Source: Conexibacter woesei Iso977N | GTDB taxonomy: Bacteria; Actinomycetota; Thermoleophilia; Solirubrobacterales; Solirubrobacteraceae | Direction: 5' to 3' | Assembly (NCBI RefSeq): GCF_000424625.1 | Contig: NZ_AUKG01000001.1 | Span: 806,001-870,000 of the forward strand | Length of the DNA stretch: 64,000 nt | Shown here: positions 1 through 10,129 of the stretch, piece by piece | Position numbering within the stretch: position 1 is the first letter of the stretch | Layout of the letters: each line of letters begins with the position of its first letter | The notes under the pieces: model-generated | The model's database searches: none | Seen by the model: the letters and a program-made list of their open reading frames with translations, nothing else | Told to the model about the DNA's origin: nothing | Made by a program: the position numbers and the translations under genes

Positions 1-158
1 TCGTCGCCGCGCGCGGGCTGGACCCGGACCGCTTGCGCGGCGCGCCCGCGCCGCCGTCGCGGCCGAGGGACTGCGCGCTCGACGTCGCCCGCGCGCAGGC
101 GCTCCTGGGCACACCCCTGCGCGGTGCCCTTGCAGCGCTCGCTCCGGCCGAGCGCTGA
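1..158 (+). CDS. RmlD-like sugar-nucleotide reductase, C-terminal fragment
   Basis: Reading from base 3, an open frame of 51 residues ends at TGA 156-158; the gene begins before the window. The tail contains PSRPRDCALDVARAQALLG, which resembles the end of RmlD/dTDP-4-dehydrorhamnose reductases, where an R-P-x-(D/N)-x-x-L-D stretch precedes the last helix. The assignment rests on this short stretch only; another extended SDR such as an epimerase is possible. A separate full rmlD lies at 33625-34470, so this would be a paralogue. Confidence 0.5.
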   Translation, partial: VAARGLDPDRLRGAPAPPSRPRDCALDVARAQALLGTPLRGALAALAPAER

Positions 159-226
159 CGCGCCAGCCTGTCAGGGGTCTGCCACCGCGACTGATGAGCG
201 ATCCCGCGCGCGCCGAACCATGAGGC

Positions 227-2074
227 GTGCCCTCCTCCGCCTCCGCACGCGGCCGCCTGCCGCGTGCCACCCTCGCCGTCAAGCTCTTCGGCCTCTCCGG
301 TGCGCTGCTCGCCGTGCTCGCGATCGTGACGCTCGTCGCCGTCCACGGGATCGACAGCGTCTCCAGCGACACGCAGGCGGAGTACACGAAGTCGGTCGAG
401 CCGCTGCGCAACCTCGGCGACGCGCGCGGCACGTTCAACCTCAACCGCGCGCTCGCCTTCAAGCACCTGCTGGTCAGGACCGACGCCGACCGCGCGGAGC
501 TGGCCAAGACGATCGCCGCCAACGCGGCCACCGTCGACAACGAGCTGGCGCTGGTCCGCCCGACGCTCGTGCGCCCCGCCGCCAAGCGCGACTTCGCGCA
601 GCTGGAGGCCGCGATCGACAAGTACAACACGTCGCGCGACCGGATGCTGGCGCTCTCGGACGCCGGCCGCACCGACGCGGCGTTCACGCTCTCGGTCGAC
701 AAGACCACGCCGATCGGCAACACGGTCACCGCCGAGTTCGAGGCGCTGTTCGCCTCCAAGGCCGACCTCGGCAAGGCGACCGCCGCGTCCGCCGCCGACC
801 GCGCGTCGTCGGTCAAGCGCACGGTCCTGGTCCTGCTCGTCCTCGCGCTGCTGGCGGGCGCGGCCGCGTCGTTCGTGATCGTCCGCGGCGTGCGCCGCAC
901 GGTCGCCGACGTCGTCGACCGCCTGGCGATGCTGCGCGACAACTGCACCCGCGACCTGCGCGGCGCGCTCGGCGGGCTCGCCGAGGGCGACCTGACCCGC
1001 ACGGTCACGCCGGTCACGCCGCTGATCACGCGCCTGCCCGCCGACGAGCTGGGCGACGTCGCCCGCGCCGTCAACGAGGTCCGCGACAACACGGTGGCGT
1101 CGGTCGAGGCCTACAACTCGTCGCGCGCCGCGCTGTCGGAGCTGCTGGGCGAGATGACCGCCGCCGCCTCCGACGTGTCCGCCGCGTCGCGCCAGATGGC
1201 CTCGACGTCGGGTGAGACCGGCCGTGCCGTCAACGAGATCTCCTCCGCGATGGAGCACGTCGTCGAGGGCGCCGAGCGCCAGGTCCGGGCGGTCAACTCG
1301 ACCGCCGGCACGATCGACGAGGTCGCGCGCGCGTCCGCCGAGAGCGCGTCGCAGGCGCAGGAGACCGCGCGGGCCGCGACCGACGCGCGCCGCGTCGCCG
1401 CCGAGGGCGGGGCGTCGGTGGCCGAGGCGACCGAGGCGATGGCCGCCGTGCGCAACGCCTCGGCGCAGGCGACCGAGGCGATCCGCCAGCTCGGCGCCAA
1501 GTCGGCCGAGATCGGCGGGATCGTGGACGCGATCACCGGGATCGCCGAGCAGACCAACCTGTTGGCCTTGAACGCCGCCATCGAGGCGGCGCGGGCCGGG
1601 GACCAGGGCCGGGGCTTCGCGGTCGTCGCCGACGAGGTCCGCAAGCTGGCCGAGGAGTCGCAGACCGCCGCAGCCTCGATCTCGTCGCTGATCGGCGAGA
1701 TCCAGGACGAGACCGCGCGGGCCGTGACCGTCGTCGAGGACGGCGCGACGCGGACCGAGCAGGGCACCAGGACCGTCGAGGACGCCCGCGCGGGCTTCAC
1801 CGCGATCGACGCGTCGGTGAGCGACATGGTCGCGCGGGTCGAGGCGATCGCCGAGTCGGTCGGCGGGATCGCCGGCAGCGCCGAGGCGATGCGCGAGGAG
1901 ATCGCGGCCGTGTCCGCCGTGGCCGAGCAGACGTCGGCGTCGTCCGAGCAGGTCAGCGCGTCGACCCAGGAGACGTCCGCCTCCACCACCGAGATCGCGA
2001 CCGCCGCGGCGTCGCTGGCCGACACCGCCGGCCGGCTCGAGGCGCTGGCCTCCCGCTTCACGACCGAGCGATAG
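227..2074 (+). CDS. Methyl-accepting chemotaxis protein
   Basis: Transmembrane chemoreceptor of 615 residues that would signal to CheA/CheW. A basic N-terminus leads into TM1 at about residues 19-40, an extracellular helical sensor of about 155 residues (four-helix-bundle type by length), TM2 at about 198-220, a HAMP region, then a long coiled-coil signalling domain. The conserved hairpin tip is clear near residue 440 ([18 protein letters not shown], then [18 protein letters not shown]). The start is taken as GTG 227; the nearby ATG at 220 is in another frame. No che genes are in the window, so it acts with a remote cluster. The ligand cannot be told from sequence. Confidence 0.93.
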   Translation: MPSSASARGRLPRATLAVKLFGLSGALLAVLAIVTLVAVHGIDSVSSDTQAEYTKSVEPLRNLGDARGTFNLNRALAFKHLLVRTDADRAELAKTIAANAATVDNELALVRPTLVRPAAKRDFAQLEAAIDKYNTSRDRMLALSDAGRTDAAFTLSVDKTTPIGNTVTAEFEALFASKADLGKATAASAADRASSVKRTVLVLLVLALLAGAAASFVIVRGVRRTVADVVDRLAMLRDNCTRDLRGALGGLAEGDLTRTVTPVTPLITRLPADELGDVARAVNEVRDNTVASVEAYNSSRAALSELLGEMTAAASDVSAASRQMASTSGETGRAVNEISSAMEHVVEGAERQVRAVNSTAGTIDEVARASAESASQAQETARAATDARRVAAEGGASVAEATEAMAAVRNASAQATEAIRQLGAKSAEIGGIVDAITGIAEQTNLLALNAAIEAARAGDQGRGFAVVADEVRKLAEESQTAAASISSLIGEIQDETARAVTVVEDGATRTEQGTRTVEDARAGFTAIDASVSDMVARVEAIAESVGGIAGSAEAMREEIAAVSAVAEQTSASSEQVSASTQETSASTTEIATAAASLADTAGRLEALASRFTTER

Positions 2075-2082
2075 TCCCGGTC

Positions 2083-2104
2083 CGCCCATCTGCCAGGATG
2101 GGCG
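2083..2104 (+). terminator. Small hairpin between chemoreceptor and His-tailed gene
   Basis: CGCCCATC-TGCCAG-GATGGGCG forms a perfect 8-bp stem with a 6-base loop in the 31-bp gap, ending two bases before the next ATG. It could terminate the chemoreceptor transcript or simply lie in the promoter of the next gene. There is no T-tract. Confidence 0.3.
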
Positions 2105-2105
2105 C

Positions 2106-2549
2106 ATGGCCAACGATGGACCCGTGACGATCGACGCCGACGCCCTGCTCGGGACCCGGGCGGTGGAGGCCGCCGTGTCGGCGCTCGCCGGGCGCAACCG
2201 CCACCACCTCGCGAGCATGACGCCCGAGGAGCAGGTCGAGGCGGCCAACCACTGGCGCGAGCTCGCCGTCGAGGTGCTGTCCGCCGCGCGCGAGGCGCTG
2301 ACCGGTGGCGGCGGGATCCCCGAGGGCTCGGGCCGCGCCGTCATCGTCCTCGAGGACTCCGGCGGTGAGGAGGTCAACGTCCACGTCACCTTCGCGCCCC
2401 AGCTCGAGGAGCTGCAGGACGGCTCGATCGCCGGTACGCCCGCCCAGCTCGCCGCCATGTCGCTCCTGGAGTCGATCGCCGGCGGCGACGACGGCGGCCA
2501 CGGGCACTCGCACGACGACGACGGCGGCCACGGCCACTCGCACGACTAG
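2106..2549 (+). CDS. Hypothetical protein with histidine-rich tail
   Basis: A 147-residue soluble protein I do not recognise. Residues 1-125 are acidic and mainly helical, with a beta-like stretch (GRAVIVLEDSGGEEVNVHVTF) in the middle. The last 20 residues are two copies of DDGGHGHSHD, a tail typical of metal-binding or metal-storage extensions on Ni, Zn or Co proteins. The gene is 31 bp after the chemoreceptor and ends before a palindromic repeat facing a convergent sugar kinase. Metal binding by the tail is inference; the function is unknown. Confidence 0.75.
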   Translation: MANDGPVTIDADALLGTRAVEAAVSALAGRNRHHLASMTPEEQVEAANHWRELAVEVLSAAREALTGGGGIPEGSGRAVIVLEDSGGEEVNVHVTFAPQLEELQDGSIAGTPAQLAAMSLLESIAGGDDGGHGHSHDDDGGHGHSHD

Positions 2550-2563
2550 CGCGTCGCGCTGAT

Positions 2564-2606
2564 CCAAGTCGTCCTGCCCCCGATATGTGGGGGCGAGACG
2601 ACTTGG
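2564..2606. repeat. Palindromic repeat, copy 1 (convergent-gene junction)
   Basis: A 43-bp imperfect palindrome with 10-bp perfect arms CCAAGTCGTC / GACGACTTGG, 3-base joints, and a 17-base core reading CCCCCGATATGTGGGGG. It lies between convergent genes ending at 2549 and 2613 and could serve as a bidirectional terminator. Copy 2 at 48949-48991 has the same arms and the core inverted. Confidence 0.85.
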
Positions 2607-2612
2607 ATGCTG

Positions 2613-3497
2613 CTAGGCGGTCATCTCCGCGGCGGTCGGTGGGCTGGAGCCGGCGCGCTCGCAGGTGCGGGCGGCGACGGTGACGGCGAAGGTGGCGGCG
2701 GCGTGGAGCGTCGCTGCTTCGCCGTCGTAGCGGGAGAGGAGGGCGCCGAGGAAGGCGTCGCCCGCGCCGATGGTGTCGACGAGGTCGATGCGCGGCGCGG
2801 GGATCGCCAGCGGCTCGGCGTCGCCGGCGACGATCAGCGCGCCTTCTGCGCCGAGGGTCACGACGCCGGCCGCTCCGGGCGCGAGCAGGTCGCGCATCGC
2901 GGTCGCGGGTGCGGTGCCGGGGCGGAGGTAGGCGAGGTCGGCGTCGCTGGCCTTGACGAGGTCGGCGCGCGCGAGGATCCGGTCCAGGCGGGCGCGGTAG
3001 GCGGCCTCGTCGGCGATCGCGACCGGGCGGCAGTTGGGGTCGACCGCGACCATCACGTCCTCCGGCGTCGCGGCGACGAGCGCCTCCAGCGTCGAGGCCG
3101 ACGGCTCGAAGACGAGCCCGAGCGTCCCGACGCACAGCACCGCGGCGTCGTCCGGCAGCGCCGCCTCGGTCAGGCCCGGCGCCGACGTGCCCTCCACGTA
3201 GAAGCGGTACGTCGCCACGCCCGCGTCGTCGAGCTCGACGAGCGCGAGCGTCGTCGGGTCCTCGGTGCTGACCACGGCGTCGAGCCCGACGCCATCGTCC
3301 GCCAGCGCCGCGCGCAGCTGCCCGCCGAAGCGATCGGTCGAGAGCCGCCCGAGGAACCGCGCGTCCGCGCCCAGCCGCGCCGCCGCCCGCGCCGCCGTGA
3401 ACGGCCCGCCGCCGATCAACGGCACCAGCTCGCCACCCGCGCCGAACGCCAGGTCCACCAACGCCTCACCCGCGAAGACGATCGCTCCTGCCGCCAC
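2613..3497 (-). CDS. PfkB-family carbohydrate kinase
   Basis: Ribokinase-fold sugar kinase of 294 residues that transfers ATP phosphate to a sugar or nucleoside. The PfkB family signature near the C-terminus is present as DTIGAGDAFLGALL, which carries the anion hole and catalytic Asp. The N-terminal GGGPFTAARAAARLG matches the first PfkB signature. I chose GTG 3497 because AAGGAG lies six bases upstream; an in-frame GTG at 3512 would add five residues but has no ribosome site. A perfect LacI-type dyad lies just upstream at 3519-3536. The substrate is unknown; fructose, ribose or a keto-acid sugar are all possible. Confidence 0.88.
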   Translation of the reverse strand: MAAGAIVFAGEALVDLAFGAGGELVPLIGGGPFTAARAAARLGADARFLGRLSTDRFGGQLRAALADDGVGLDAVVSTEDPTTLALVELDDAGVATYRFYVEGTSAPGLTEAALPDDAAVLCVGTLGLVFEPSASTLEALVAATPEDVMVAVDPNCRPVAIADEAAYRARLDRILARADLVKASDADLAYLRPGTAPATAMRDLLAPGAAGVVTLGAEGALIVAGDAEPLAIPAPRIDLVDTIGAGDAFLGALLSRYDGEAATLHAAATFAVTVAARTCERAGSSPPTAAEMTA

Positions 3498-3518
3498 GTG
3501 CTGCTCCTTCACCGTCGT

Positions 3519-3536
3519 CTTGATAGCGCTATCAAG
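3519..3536. promoter_or_regulatory. LacI-type operator upstream of the PfkB kinase
   Basis: CTTGATAGCGCTATCAAG is a perfect 18-bp palindrome with the central CG step typical of LacI/GalR-family operators. Its edge is 22 bases before the chosen kinase start, over the likely promoter. No lacI-type gene is present in the window. Confidence 0.65.
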
Positions 3537-3542
3537 CGGAGT

Positions 3543-4445
3543 CTAATGCGCGGCGAGGACGAGCGAGCCGACGATCATCGAGGCGGCGTTGGAGCCGGCG
3601 GCGATCGCGTTGGCGACACTGGGCATCATGCCCGCCGCGTCGCCCGCGGCGGCGAGGCCGGTCTGCATCGGGTTGGCGACGATCGCGTCGGCGTGCAGCG
3701 GCGTGACCTCGCTCGACAGCTCGGCGCCGAGCTGCGCGGCCAGGGGCGAGCGCTGGTGCAGCGTCACCGGCACGAGCATGCCCTCGCACGCCTTCGTCGT
3801 CCCGTCGCCGAGCGTCGCGACGCCGTCGCCGAAGCGCGCCAGCGGCTGCGTCTCGACCGCGATCCCGCGCGACCAGACGTCGTCGAGCTGCTCCGGCGTC
3901 AGGTCGTCGTCCTCGCCGTTGACGTACAACGTGACGTCGTCGCTCCACTGCCTCAGCAGCAGCGCGCGGTGGTGCCCGGAGCCGCCGCCGGCGAGCACGC
4001 CCAGCGGCCGGTCGCGGTGCTCCCACCCGTGGCAGAACGGGCAGTGGAAGACGTCGTGGCCCCACGCCTCGGCGAAGCCGGGAACGTCCGGGTGGTTGTA
4101 GGTCATGCCCGTCGCCAGCAGGACGCGCCTCGCCCGCACCTCGGCGCCGCCGGCGAGCGTCAGCGCGAACACGCCGTCCTCGCCGCGCGCGCCGCCGGTG
4201 ACGCTGCCGTCGCGCAGCTGCACCGCCTCGTACCCGCCGACCTCGGCACGCGCCTGCGCGTAGAACGCGGCGGGCGGCGACTGGTCGGCGCCGAGCAGGC
4301 CACCGATGCCCGTCGAGGCCAGGTTGCTCTGCTGGCCGGCATCGACCACCAGCGTCTTCACGCGCGCGCGGCCCAGGACCAGCGCGGCGCTCAGCCCCGC
4401 GGCCCCGGCGCCGACCACGACGCAGTCGTACGTCTCGTATTCCAT
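3543..4445 (-). CDS. FAD-dependent thioredoxin reductase-like oxidoreductase
   Basis: A 300-residue flavoprotein with an N-terminal FAD Rossmann motif (VVVGAGAAGLSAALVLGRA) and a CxxC pair at Cys135/Cys138 within HCPFCHGWE, the redox motif of TrxR-like and GliT-like enzymes. A second dinucleotide motif follows (GVLAGGGSGHH). It lacks the length of full glutathione reductases, as expected for the low-Mr TrxR fold. ATG 4445 is chosen because the family begins directly with the beta-strand before GxGxxG. It is divergent from the XRE-cupin regulator at 4506, which probably controls it. The physiological partner is unknown. Confidence 0.85.
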   Translation of the reverse strand: MEYETYDCVVVGAGAAGLSAALVLGRARVKTLVVDAGQQSNLASTGIGGLLGADQSPPAAFYAQARAEVGGYEAVQLRDGSVTGGARGEDGVFALTLAGGAEVRARRVLLATGMTYNHPDVPGFAEAWGHDVFHCPFCHGWEHRDRPLGVLAGGGSGHHRALLLRQWSDDVTLYVNGEDDDLTPEQLDDVWSRGIAVETQPLARFGDGVATLGDGTTKACEGMLVPVTLHQRSPLAAQLGAELSSEVTPLHADAIVANPMQTGLAAAGDAAGMMPSVANAIAAGSNAASMIVGSLVLAAH

Positions 4446-4485
4446 AGGAGACACGGTGGCGCACTCGCAACAGATTGCCAAGTCC

Positions 4486-4504
4486 GTTTGCCATACTGGC
4501 AAAC
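4486..4504. promoter_or_regulatory. Operator dyad before the XRE-cupin gene
   Basis: GTTTGCCATACTGGCAAAC has perfect 8-bp arms and a 3-base centre and ends one base before the regulator's ATG at 4506. It sits in the 60-bp divergent gap shared with the oxidoreductase, so one bound regulator could control both genes. Confidence 0.7.
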
Positions 4505-4505
4505 C

Positions 4506-5081
4506 ATGGACAACCCCGAGACCGTCGACGCCCGCGCCCGCCGCCGCCTGCGCGAGCTCCGCGCCGAGCGCGGCCTGACCCTGCAGCAGGTCGCGCAGCG
4601 CGCCGCGATCGACGTCTCGACGCTCAGCCGTCTGGAGTCCGGCAGGCGCCGCCTAGCGCTCGACCACATCCCGTCGCTGGCCCGCGCGCTCGGCGTGAGC
4701 ACCGACGACCTGCTCGGATCGGCACCCGCGCCCGACCCGCGCGTGCCCCACCGCAGGGCCCACAACGTGGACGGCATGATGATGTGGCCGCTGACCCACG
4801 ACGACTCGCCCGGCGGGATCAAGGCCTACAAGTTCCGGATCGCCAACCGCCGCCGCGTCCCGCCGGACCCGCTGCCGGTCCACGAGGGCCAGGAGTGGAT
4901 CTACGTCATGTCCGGCAGCCTGCGCCTCAGGCTCGGCGACGACGAGTTCACGATCAGGCCCGGCAATGCCGCCGAGTTCTCGACGCTGACCCCGCACTGG
5001 TTCGGTGCGATCGACGGCCCCGTCGAGCTGATCGCCCTCTTCGGCCCCCAGGGCCAGAGAGTCCACATCCACTCGGCCTAG
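4506..5081 (+). CDS. XRE-family regulator with C-terminal cupin domain
   Basis: A 191-residue one-component regulator. Residues about 13-66 are a helix-turn-helix of the XRE/Cro type (LTLQQVAQRAAIDVSTLSRLE). Residues about 110-180 form a small cupin sensor domain with HEGQEWIYVMSG and a closing PHWFGAIDGP strand. Such proteins usually sense a small molecule and repress a neighbouring catabolic or redox gene. The start ATG follows an operator-like dyad by one base, suggesting autoregulation. Its stop codon interlocks with that of the convergent flavin reductase through CTAG. Confidence 0.9.
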   Translation: MDNPETVDARARRRLRELRAERGLTLQQVAQRAAIDVSTLSRLESGRRRLALDHIPSLARALGVSTDDLLGSAPAPDPRVPHRRAHNVDGMMMWPLTHDDSPGGIKAYKFRIANRRRVPPDPLPVHEGQEWIYVMSGSLRLRLGDDEFTIRPGNAAEFSTLTPHWFGAIDGPVELIALFGPQGQRVHIHSA

Positions 5082-5689
5082 GCCGGGCGCGCGATGCGGA
5101 AGAGCTCCCGGACCACGGCGTACTCGTCGCGGTAGCCGCAGCGGGCGATCGGCTGCATCGCCGCGGTGTCGACCTGCCCGCGCGCGTCGACGAAGCGCTC
5201 GTCGATGTGGACACCTACAACTTGCCCGAACACCACGTGGCGGTCGACGTCGGCGCCGGCCAGGTCGCTCAGCGACAGCGTCTGCGTCACGCGGCACTCC
5301 AGCGCGACCGGCGCCTCGGCGACGCGCGGCACGCCGACGATCCGCGACGGCGCCAGCGACAGCCCGGCGTGCGCGAACTCGCTCTCGCCGCCGGCCAGCT
5401 CGGCGCTCGTCGCGTTCATCGCCTCGCGCAGCTCCCACGTCGGCAGGTTCCACACGAACTCCCGCGTCGCGTGCGCGTGCGTCGCGCTGTGCTTCATCCC
5501 CGCGCTGGAGAACATCAGGATCGGCGGCGTGTCGCAGGCCGCGTTGAAGAACGAGTACGGCGCGAGGTTCGGCACGCCCTCGCCGTCCACCGTCGAGATC
5601 CACCCGATCGGCCGCGGCGCGACGAGCGCCTTGAACGGATCGTGCGGGAGCAGCTCCCGGTCGCGCGCCTGCGGCTCGTAGAAGATCAC
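5078..5689 (-). CDS. Flavin reductase-like FMN-binding protein
   Basis: A 203-residue protein of the flavin reductase-like/DIM6-NTAB family. The N-terminal FMN-binding stretch KALVAPRPIGWISTVDG and the following NLAPYSFFNA are characteristic. Such proteins bind FMN and act as NAD(P)H:flavin reductases or uncharacterised oxidoreductases. GTG 5689 is preferred because the family starts shortly before F(Y)EP; an upstream extension to 5731 would run into the groEL terminator. No strong ribosome site is visible, so the transcript may be almost leaderless. The role of the pair with the XRE-cupin gene is not evident. Confidence 0.8.
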   Translation of the reverse strand: MIFYEPQARDRELLPHDPFKALVAPRPIGWISTVDGEGVPNLAPYSFFNAACDTPPILMFSSAGMKHSATHAHATREFVWNLPTWELREAMNATSAELAGGESEFAHAGLSLAPSRIVGVPRVAEAPVALECRVTQTLSLSDLAGADVDRHVVFGQVVGVHIDERFVDARGQVDTAAMQPIARCGYRDEYAVVRELFRIARPA

Positions 5690-5717
5690 GCCCCGCAGTA
5701 TCCACCGCAACAACGAC

Positions 5718-5745
5718 GAAGGGCCCGGCAAACGCCGGGCCCTTC
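5718..5745 (-). terminator. groESL terminator
   Basis: GAAGGGCCCGGC, loop AAAC, GCCGGGCCCTTC: a perfect 12-bp stem with a 4-base loop, 31 bp beyond the groEL stop codon. Read on the minus strand the stem is followed by a T-containing stretch (GTCGTTGTTG). Confidence 0.85.
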
Positions 5746-5776
5746 GCCTACAACAAGCTTCGCCGTGAGGCGATGC

Positions 5777-7408
<1,632 letters not shown>

Positions 7409-7416
7409 AAGTTCTC

Positions 7417-7710
7417 CTACTTCTCGACCTTGGCGAGGACGTCGGACTCGCGAAGGACCAGCAGGTCCTCGCCGTCGACCTTGATCTCGGTGCCGCCGTA
7501 CTTGCTGTAGAGGACCGTGTCGCCCTTGGCGACATCGAGGGGGATGCGCTTCTCCCCGTCCTCGTCGAAACGACCGTCGCCGACAGCGAGGACCTCGCCC
7601 TTCTGCGGCTTCTCCTTGGCGGTGTCGGGGAGGACGAGACCGGAAGCGGTCGTCTCCTCCTCGTCGATTGCCCGCACGATCAAACGATCGCCGAGGGGCT
7701 TGAGCTTCAT
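7417..7710 (-). CDS. groES: Co-chaperonin GroES
   Basis: A 97-residue heptameric lid of the GroEL chamber. [19 protein letters not shown] opens the protein, the mobile loop ([18 protein letters not shown]) is present, and the [21 protein letters not shown] end is canonical. The length is typical. First gene of the groES-groEL operon, starting at ATG 7710 behind AGGTCACC. A consensus-like promoter and two CIRCE boxes lie at 7771-7873. Confidence 0.98.
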   Translation of the reverse strand: MKLKPLGDRLIVRAIDEEETTASGLVLPDTAKEKPQKGEVLAVGDGRFDEDGEKRIPLDVAKGDTVLYSKYGGTEIKVDGEDLLVLRESDVLAKVEK

Positions 7711-7770
7711 GTGTGGTGACCTCCGTTGAGGTGACGGACAGGGCTTGCTGACTGAGACTTCTGCGCGGAT

Positions 7771-7797
7771 TTGGCACTCGCGTAGGGCGAGTGCCAG
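7771..7797. promoter_or_regulatory. CIRCE element 1 (downstream of promoter)
   Basis: TTGGCACTC-N9-GAGTGCCAG: the HrcA-binding inverted repeat with the canonical 9-base spacer and one arm mismatch. It lies just downstream of the predicted groESL transcription start, between promoter and groES. Confidence 0.93.
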
Positions 7798-7811
7798 CGC
7801 GCTTGAAATCG

Positions 7812-7839
7812 ATAGTAGCGGGTCGGATCGGGTCGTCAA
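7812..7839 (-). promoter_or_regulatory. groESL promoter
   Basis: On the minus strand TTGACG (7839-7834), a 16-base spacer, and TACTAT (7817-7812): a good housekeeping sigma promoter. It is bracketed by CIRCE 1 downstream and CIRCE 2 upstream. Confidence 0.75.
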
Positions 7840-7846
7840 GCCTTCG

Positions 7847-7873
7847 TTGGCACTCTTCACATCTGAGTGCCAA
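7847..7873. promoter_or_regulatory. CIRCE element 2 (upstream of promoter)
   Basis: TTGGCACTC-N9-GAGTGCCAA: a perfect 9/9 inverted repeat with 9-base spacer, immediately upstream of the -35 box of groESL. HrcA bound here and at 7771-7797 would flank the polymerase site. hrcA itself is not in the window. Confidence 0.93.
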
Positions 7874-7945
7874 GGACTCAGCCATGTGTCGAGCACGGAG
7901 GCGGTCCGGCTGATGGTGCGGCCCCGAACCGACGATACCTCGCGC

Positions 7946-8581
7946 ATGGAGCCAAAAGGCCTGCGTACCGGGCACATCGTGGCGCTGGCGGGTGCGGTCG
8001 TCGCGCTGCTGTCGCTGTTCCGCCCGTGGTACGAGATCCGGATTCCGGACGAGGTCCTGCAGATGTTCGGCAGCGGCGGCCGGCTCGGGAGCGACCCGGG
8101 CCTGCTCGGCCAGCTCTCGCGCGGGGTGGCCGCGTCGCTGCCGTCGTCGATCTCCGCGTCGGGCTGGAAGGAGCTCGCCGGCGCCGACGTCGCGCTCTGC
8201 GCGGGCGCCGTCGGCACGGTCGCGCTGGTGCTCGCCGCGGCGGGCGCGTTCGGCGCGGGCATCCGGGTCGAGGGCCGCGCCGCCGGGAGCGCGGTCGCGG
8301 CGATCGGCGCGACCGCGCTGGTCGTCGTGCTCGCGCACATCGTCCACAAGCCGGGCGCGGGCAGCGCGCTCAGCGACGCCATCCAGCTGCGCTCCGGGAT
8401 CTGGATGGCGCTGGCCGGATCGGTCGCGATGCTCGCCGGCGGCCTGATGGCGGCCGGCGACGAGGCCGCGCCCGCGCGCGGCGGCGCGACCTCGTCCGGC
8501 GGCTTCGCCCGCCTGGAGCCCGAGCTGCCACCGGTCTTCGCCGAGGGCGGCTCGGTCCCGCCGCCGCCGGCCGCCTACTAG
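7946..8581 (+). CDS. Hypothetical four-TM membrane protein
   Basis: A 211-residue protein not assigned to a family. Four hydrophobic segments are visible: about residues 9-26, a segment beginning [18 protein letters not shown], one with [16 protein letters not shown], and one with [17 protein letters not shown] loop of about 45 residues with little hydrophobicity separates TM1 and TM2, and a proline-rich cytoplasmic tail ends PPPPAAY. The ATG follows the groESL control region in divergent orientation. Its stop codon shares CTAG with the convergent MFS gene. Confidence 0.72.
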   Translation: MEPKGLRTGHIVALAGAVVALLSLFRPWYEIRIPDEVLQMFGSGGRLGSDPGLLGQLSRGVAASLPSSISASGWKELAGADVALCAGAVGTVALVLAAAGAFGAGIRVEGRAAGSAVAAIGATALVVVLAHIVHKPGAGSALSDAIQLRSGIWMALAGSVAMLAGGLMAAGDEAAPARGGATSSGGFARLEPELPPVFAEGGSVPPPPAAY

Positions 8582-10041
8582 GCCTCCTCCTCCCGCGGGG
8601 TGCGCGGGAGGAGGAACACGAGCGCCATGCCGGCCACGGCGATCGCCGAGACCAGCAGCGCGACGTGCTCGAGGCCGGCGACGTAGCCGGGCTTGGGCAG
8701 CGCGCCGAAGAAGACCGTGCCGAGCACGGCGATCCCGATCGCCGAGGCGAGCTGCTGGAGCGCGTTGAGGATCCCGGAGGCCGAGCCGACCTCGTCGTCG
8801 GCGACCGCCGCGAGGACGAAGCCGAACAGCGAGCCGGCGACGAAGCCGACGCCGATCCCGGCGACCAGCAGCGGCCCGGCGAGCTGCAGCGCCGTCACCG
8901 CCATCTGCTGCGCGTCGAGCACCGCGTAGGTCCCGAGCACGCCGGCGACCAGCAGCGCGAAGCCCGCGTGCAGGACGTGGCGGCCGAAGCGCGGGGTCAG
9001 GACCGCGCCGGCCAGGCCGGCGCCGATCGCCAGGCCGAGGCAGACCGGGCCGAGGCTGAGGCCCGCGTGGCTGGCGCTGTAGCCGAGCCCGAGCTGCAGG
9101 AACAGCGTGAGCGCGAGCATCAGGCCGCCGAAGGCGCCGAAGAACAACATGATGATGCCCATGCCGCCGCTGAACGCGCGCTTGGCGAAGAGGCCCATCG
9201 TGACGAGCGGGTCGCGGCCGGCCTTGACGCGGCGGCCCTGCTGCCAGGTGAACAGGCCCAGGACGACGAAGCTCGAGGCCATCATGATGAACGTCCACGG
9301 CGCCCAGTCGGCCTCGCGGCCCTGCATCAGCGGGTAGACGAGCAGGCCCGCGGCGGCGGCGACGAGCACCGCGCCGAGCCAGTCCATCCGGGTCGCGCCG
9401 GTCGTCTTGGACTCCGGGAGGATCCGGATCGACCCGATCAGCGCGAGGATCCCGAGCGGCAGGTTGATGAGGAACACCAGGCGCCAGCCGGTCCCGAAGA
9501 GGTTGGCGTCGACGAGCGCGCCGCCGACGATCGGGCCGAACACGGCGCTGAGGCCGATGATCGGGCCGAAGATGCCGAAGGCCTTGTTGAGGTCCTCGGT
9601 CGAGAACGCCGAGTGCAGGATCCCGAAGCCCTGCGGGATCATCAGCGCGGCCGCGAGGCCCTGGAGCAGGCGGAACGCGATCAGCACCTCGGTGCTCGGC
9701 GCGAGGCCGGACAGCAGCGAGCTGATCGTGAAGAGCACGATGCCGATCGTGAACAGGCGGCGGCGGCCATAGAGGTCGCCGAGGCGGCCGCCGATGACGA
9801 GGCCGACGGCGAGCGCCAGCGCGTAGCCGCCGACGATCCACTGCAGCGACGTCGTGCTCGCGCCGAGGTCGGTGCGGATCGTGGGTGCGGCGACGTTGAC
9901 GATCGTGCCGTCGAGCAGGTCCATGATCTCGACGACGAGGACGACGGCGAGGATCAGCCAGCGGCGCGGGTGGCTGGTGCGCTTGGGCGCTTGCTCGGGG
10001 GTGGCGAGCGGGTCGGGTGGAGCTTCGACGGTGGTGGACAT
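8578..10041 (-). CDS. DHA2-family MFS drug exporter (EmrB/QacA type)
   Basis: A 487-residue proton antiporter of the 14-TM DHA2 family. Motif A between TM2 and TM3 is [14 protein letters not shown], and motif C occurs in the fifth helix region ([15 protein letters not shown]). TM1 carries the D-x-x-D/G-T-I-V-N-V signature ([15 protein letters not shown]). The gene is divergent from a TetR regulator at 10149 with operator-like repeats between them, the usual arrangement for an inducible multidrug pump. Substrates are unknown. Confidence 0.92.
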   Translation of the reverse strand: MSTTVEAPPDPLATPEQAPKRTSHPRRWLILAVVLVVEIMDLLDGTIVNVAAPTIRTDLGASTTSLQWIVGGYALALAVGLVIGGRLGDLYGRRRLFTIGIVLFTISSLLSGLAPSTEVLIAFRLLQGLAAALMIPQGFGILHSAFSTEDLNKAFGIFGPIIGLSAVFGPIVGGALVDANLFGTGWRLVFLINLPLGILALIGSIRILPESKTTGATRMDWLGAVLVAAAAGLLVYPLMQGREADWAPWTFIMMASSFVVLGLFTWQQGRRVKAGRDPLVTMGLFAKRAFSGGMGIIMLFFGAFGGLMLALTLFLQLGLGYSASHAGLSLGPVCLGLAIGAGLAGAVLTPRFGRHVLHAGFALLVAGVLGTYAVLDAQQMAVTALQLAGPLLVAGIGVGFVAGSLFGFVLAAVADDEVGSASGILNALQQLASAIGIAVLGTVFFGALPKPGYVAGLEHVALLVSAIAVAGMALVFLLPRTPREEEA

Positions 10042-10078
10042 CGGGGACCTCGATTCGTGCGGGGAGGAGAGGGGTCTC

Positions 10079-10129
10079 GAACACCGTTATCGGCAATGCG
10101 AACGGTGTTCTGAAGTACGAACACTGTTC
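10079..10129. promoter_or_regulatory. TetR operator region between exporter and regulator
   Basis: GAACACCGTT-N12-AACGGTGTTC (10079-10110) has perfect 10-bp arms. GAACACTGTTC (10119-10129) is a second compact dyad with the same half-sites, and a further ACTGTTCG half lies at 10142-10149. Repeated GAACAC/GTGTTC half-sites fit TetR-dimer binding that controls both divergent genes. Confidence 0.7.

Noticed and set aside
1111-2061. Long open frame antisense to the chemoreceptor
   Set aside because: A frame of 316 codons with Ser/Ala repetition only; it mirrors the coding frame as expected at high GC.
7867-10113. 748-codon plus-strand frame across the exporter
   Set aside because: Shadow of the minus-strand DHA2 gene; low complexity and no domain.
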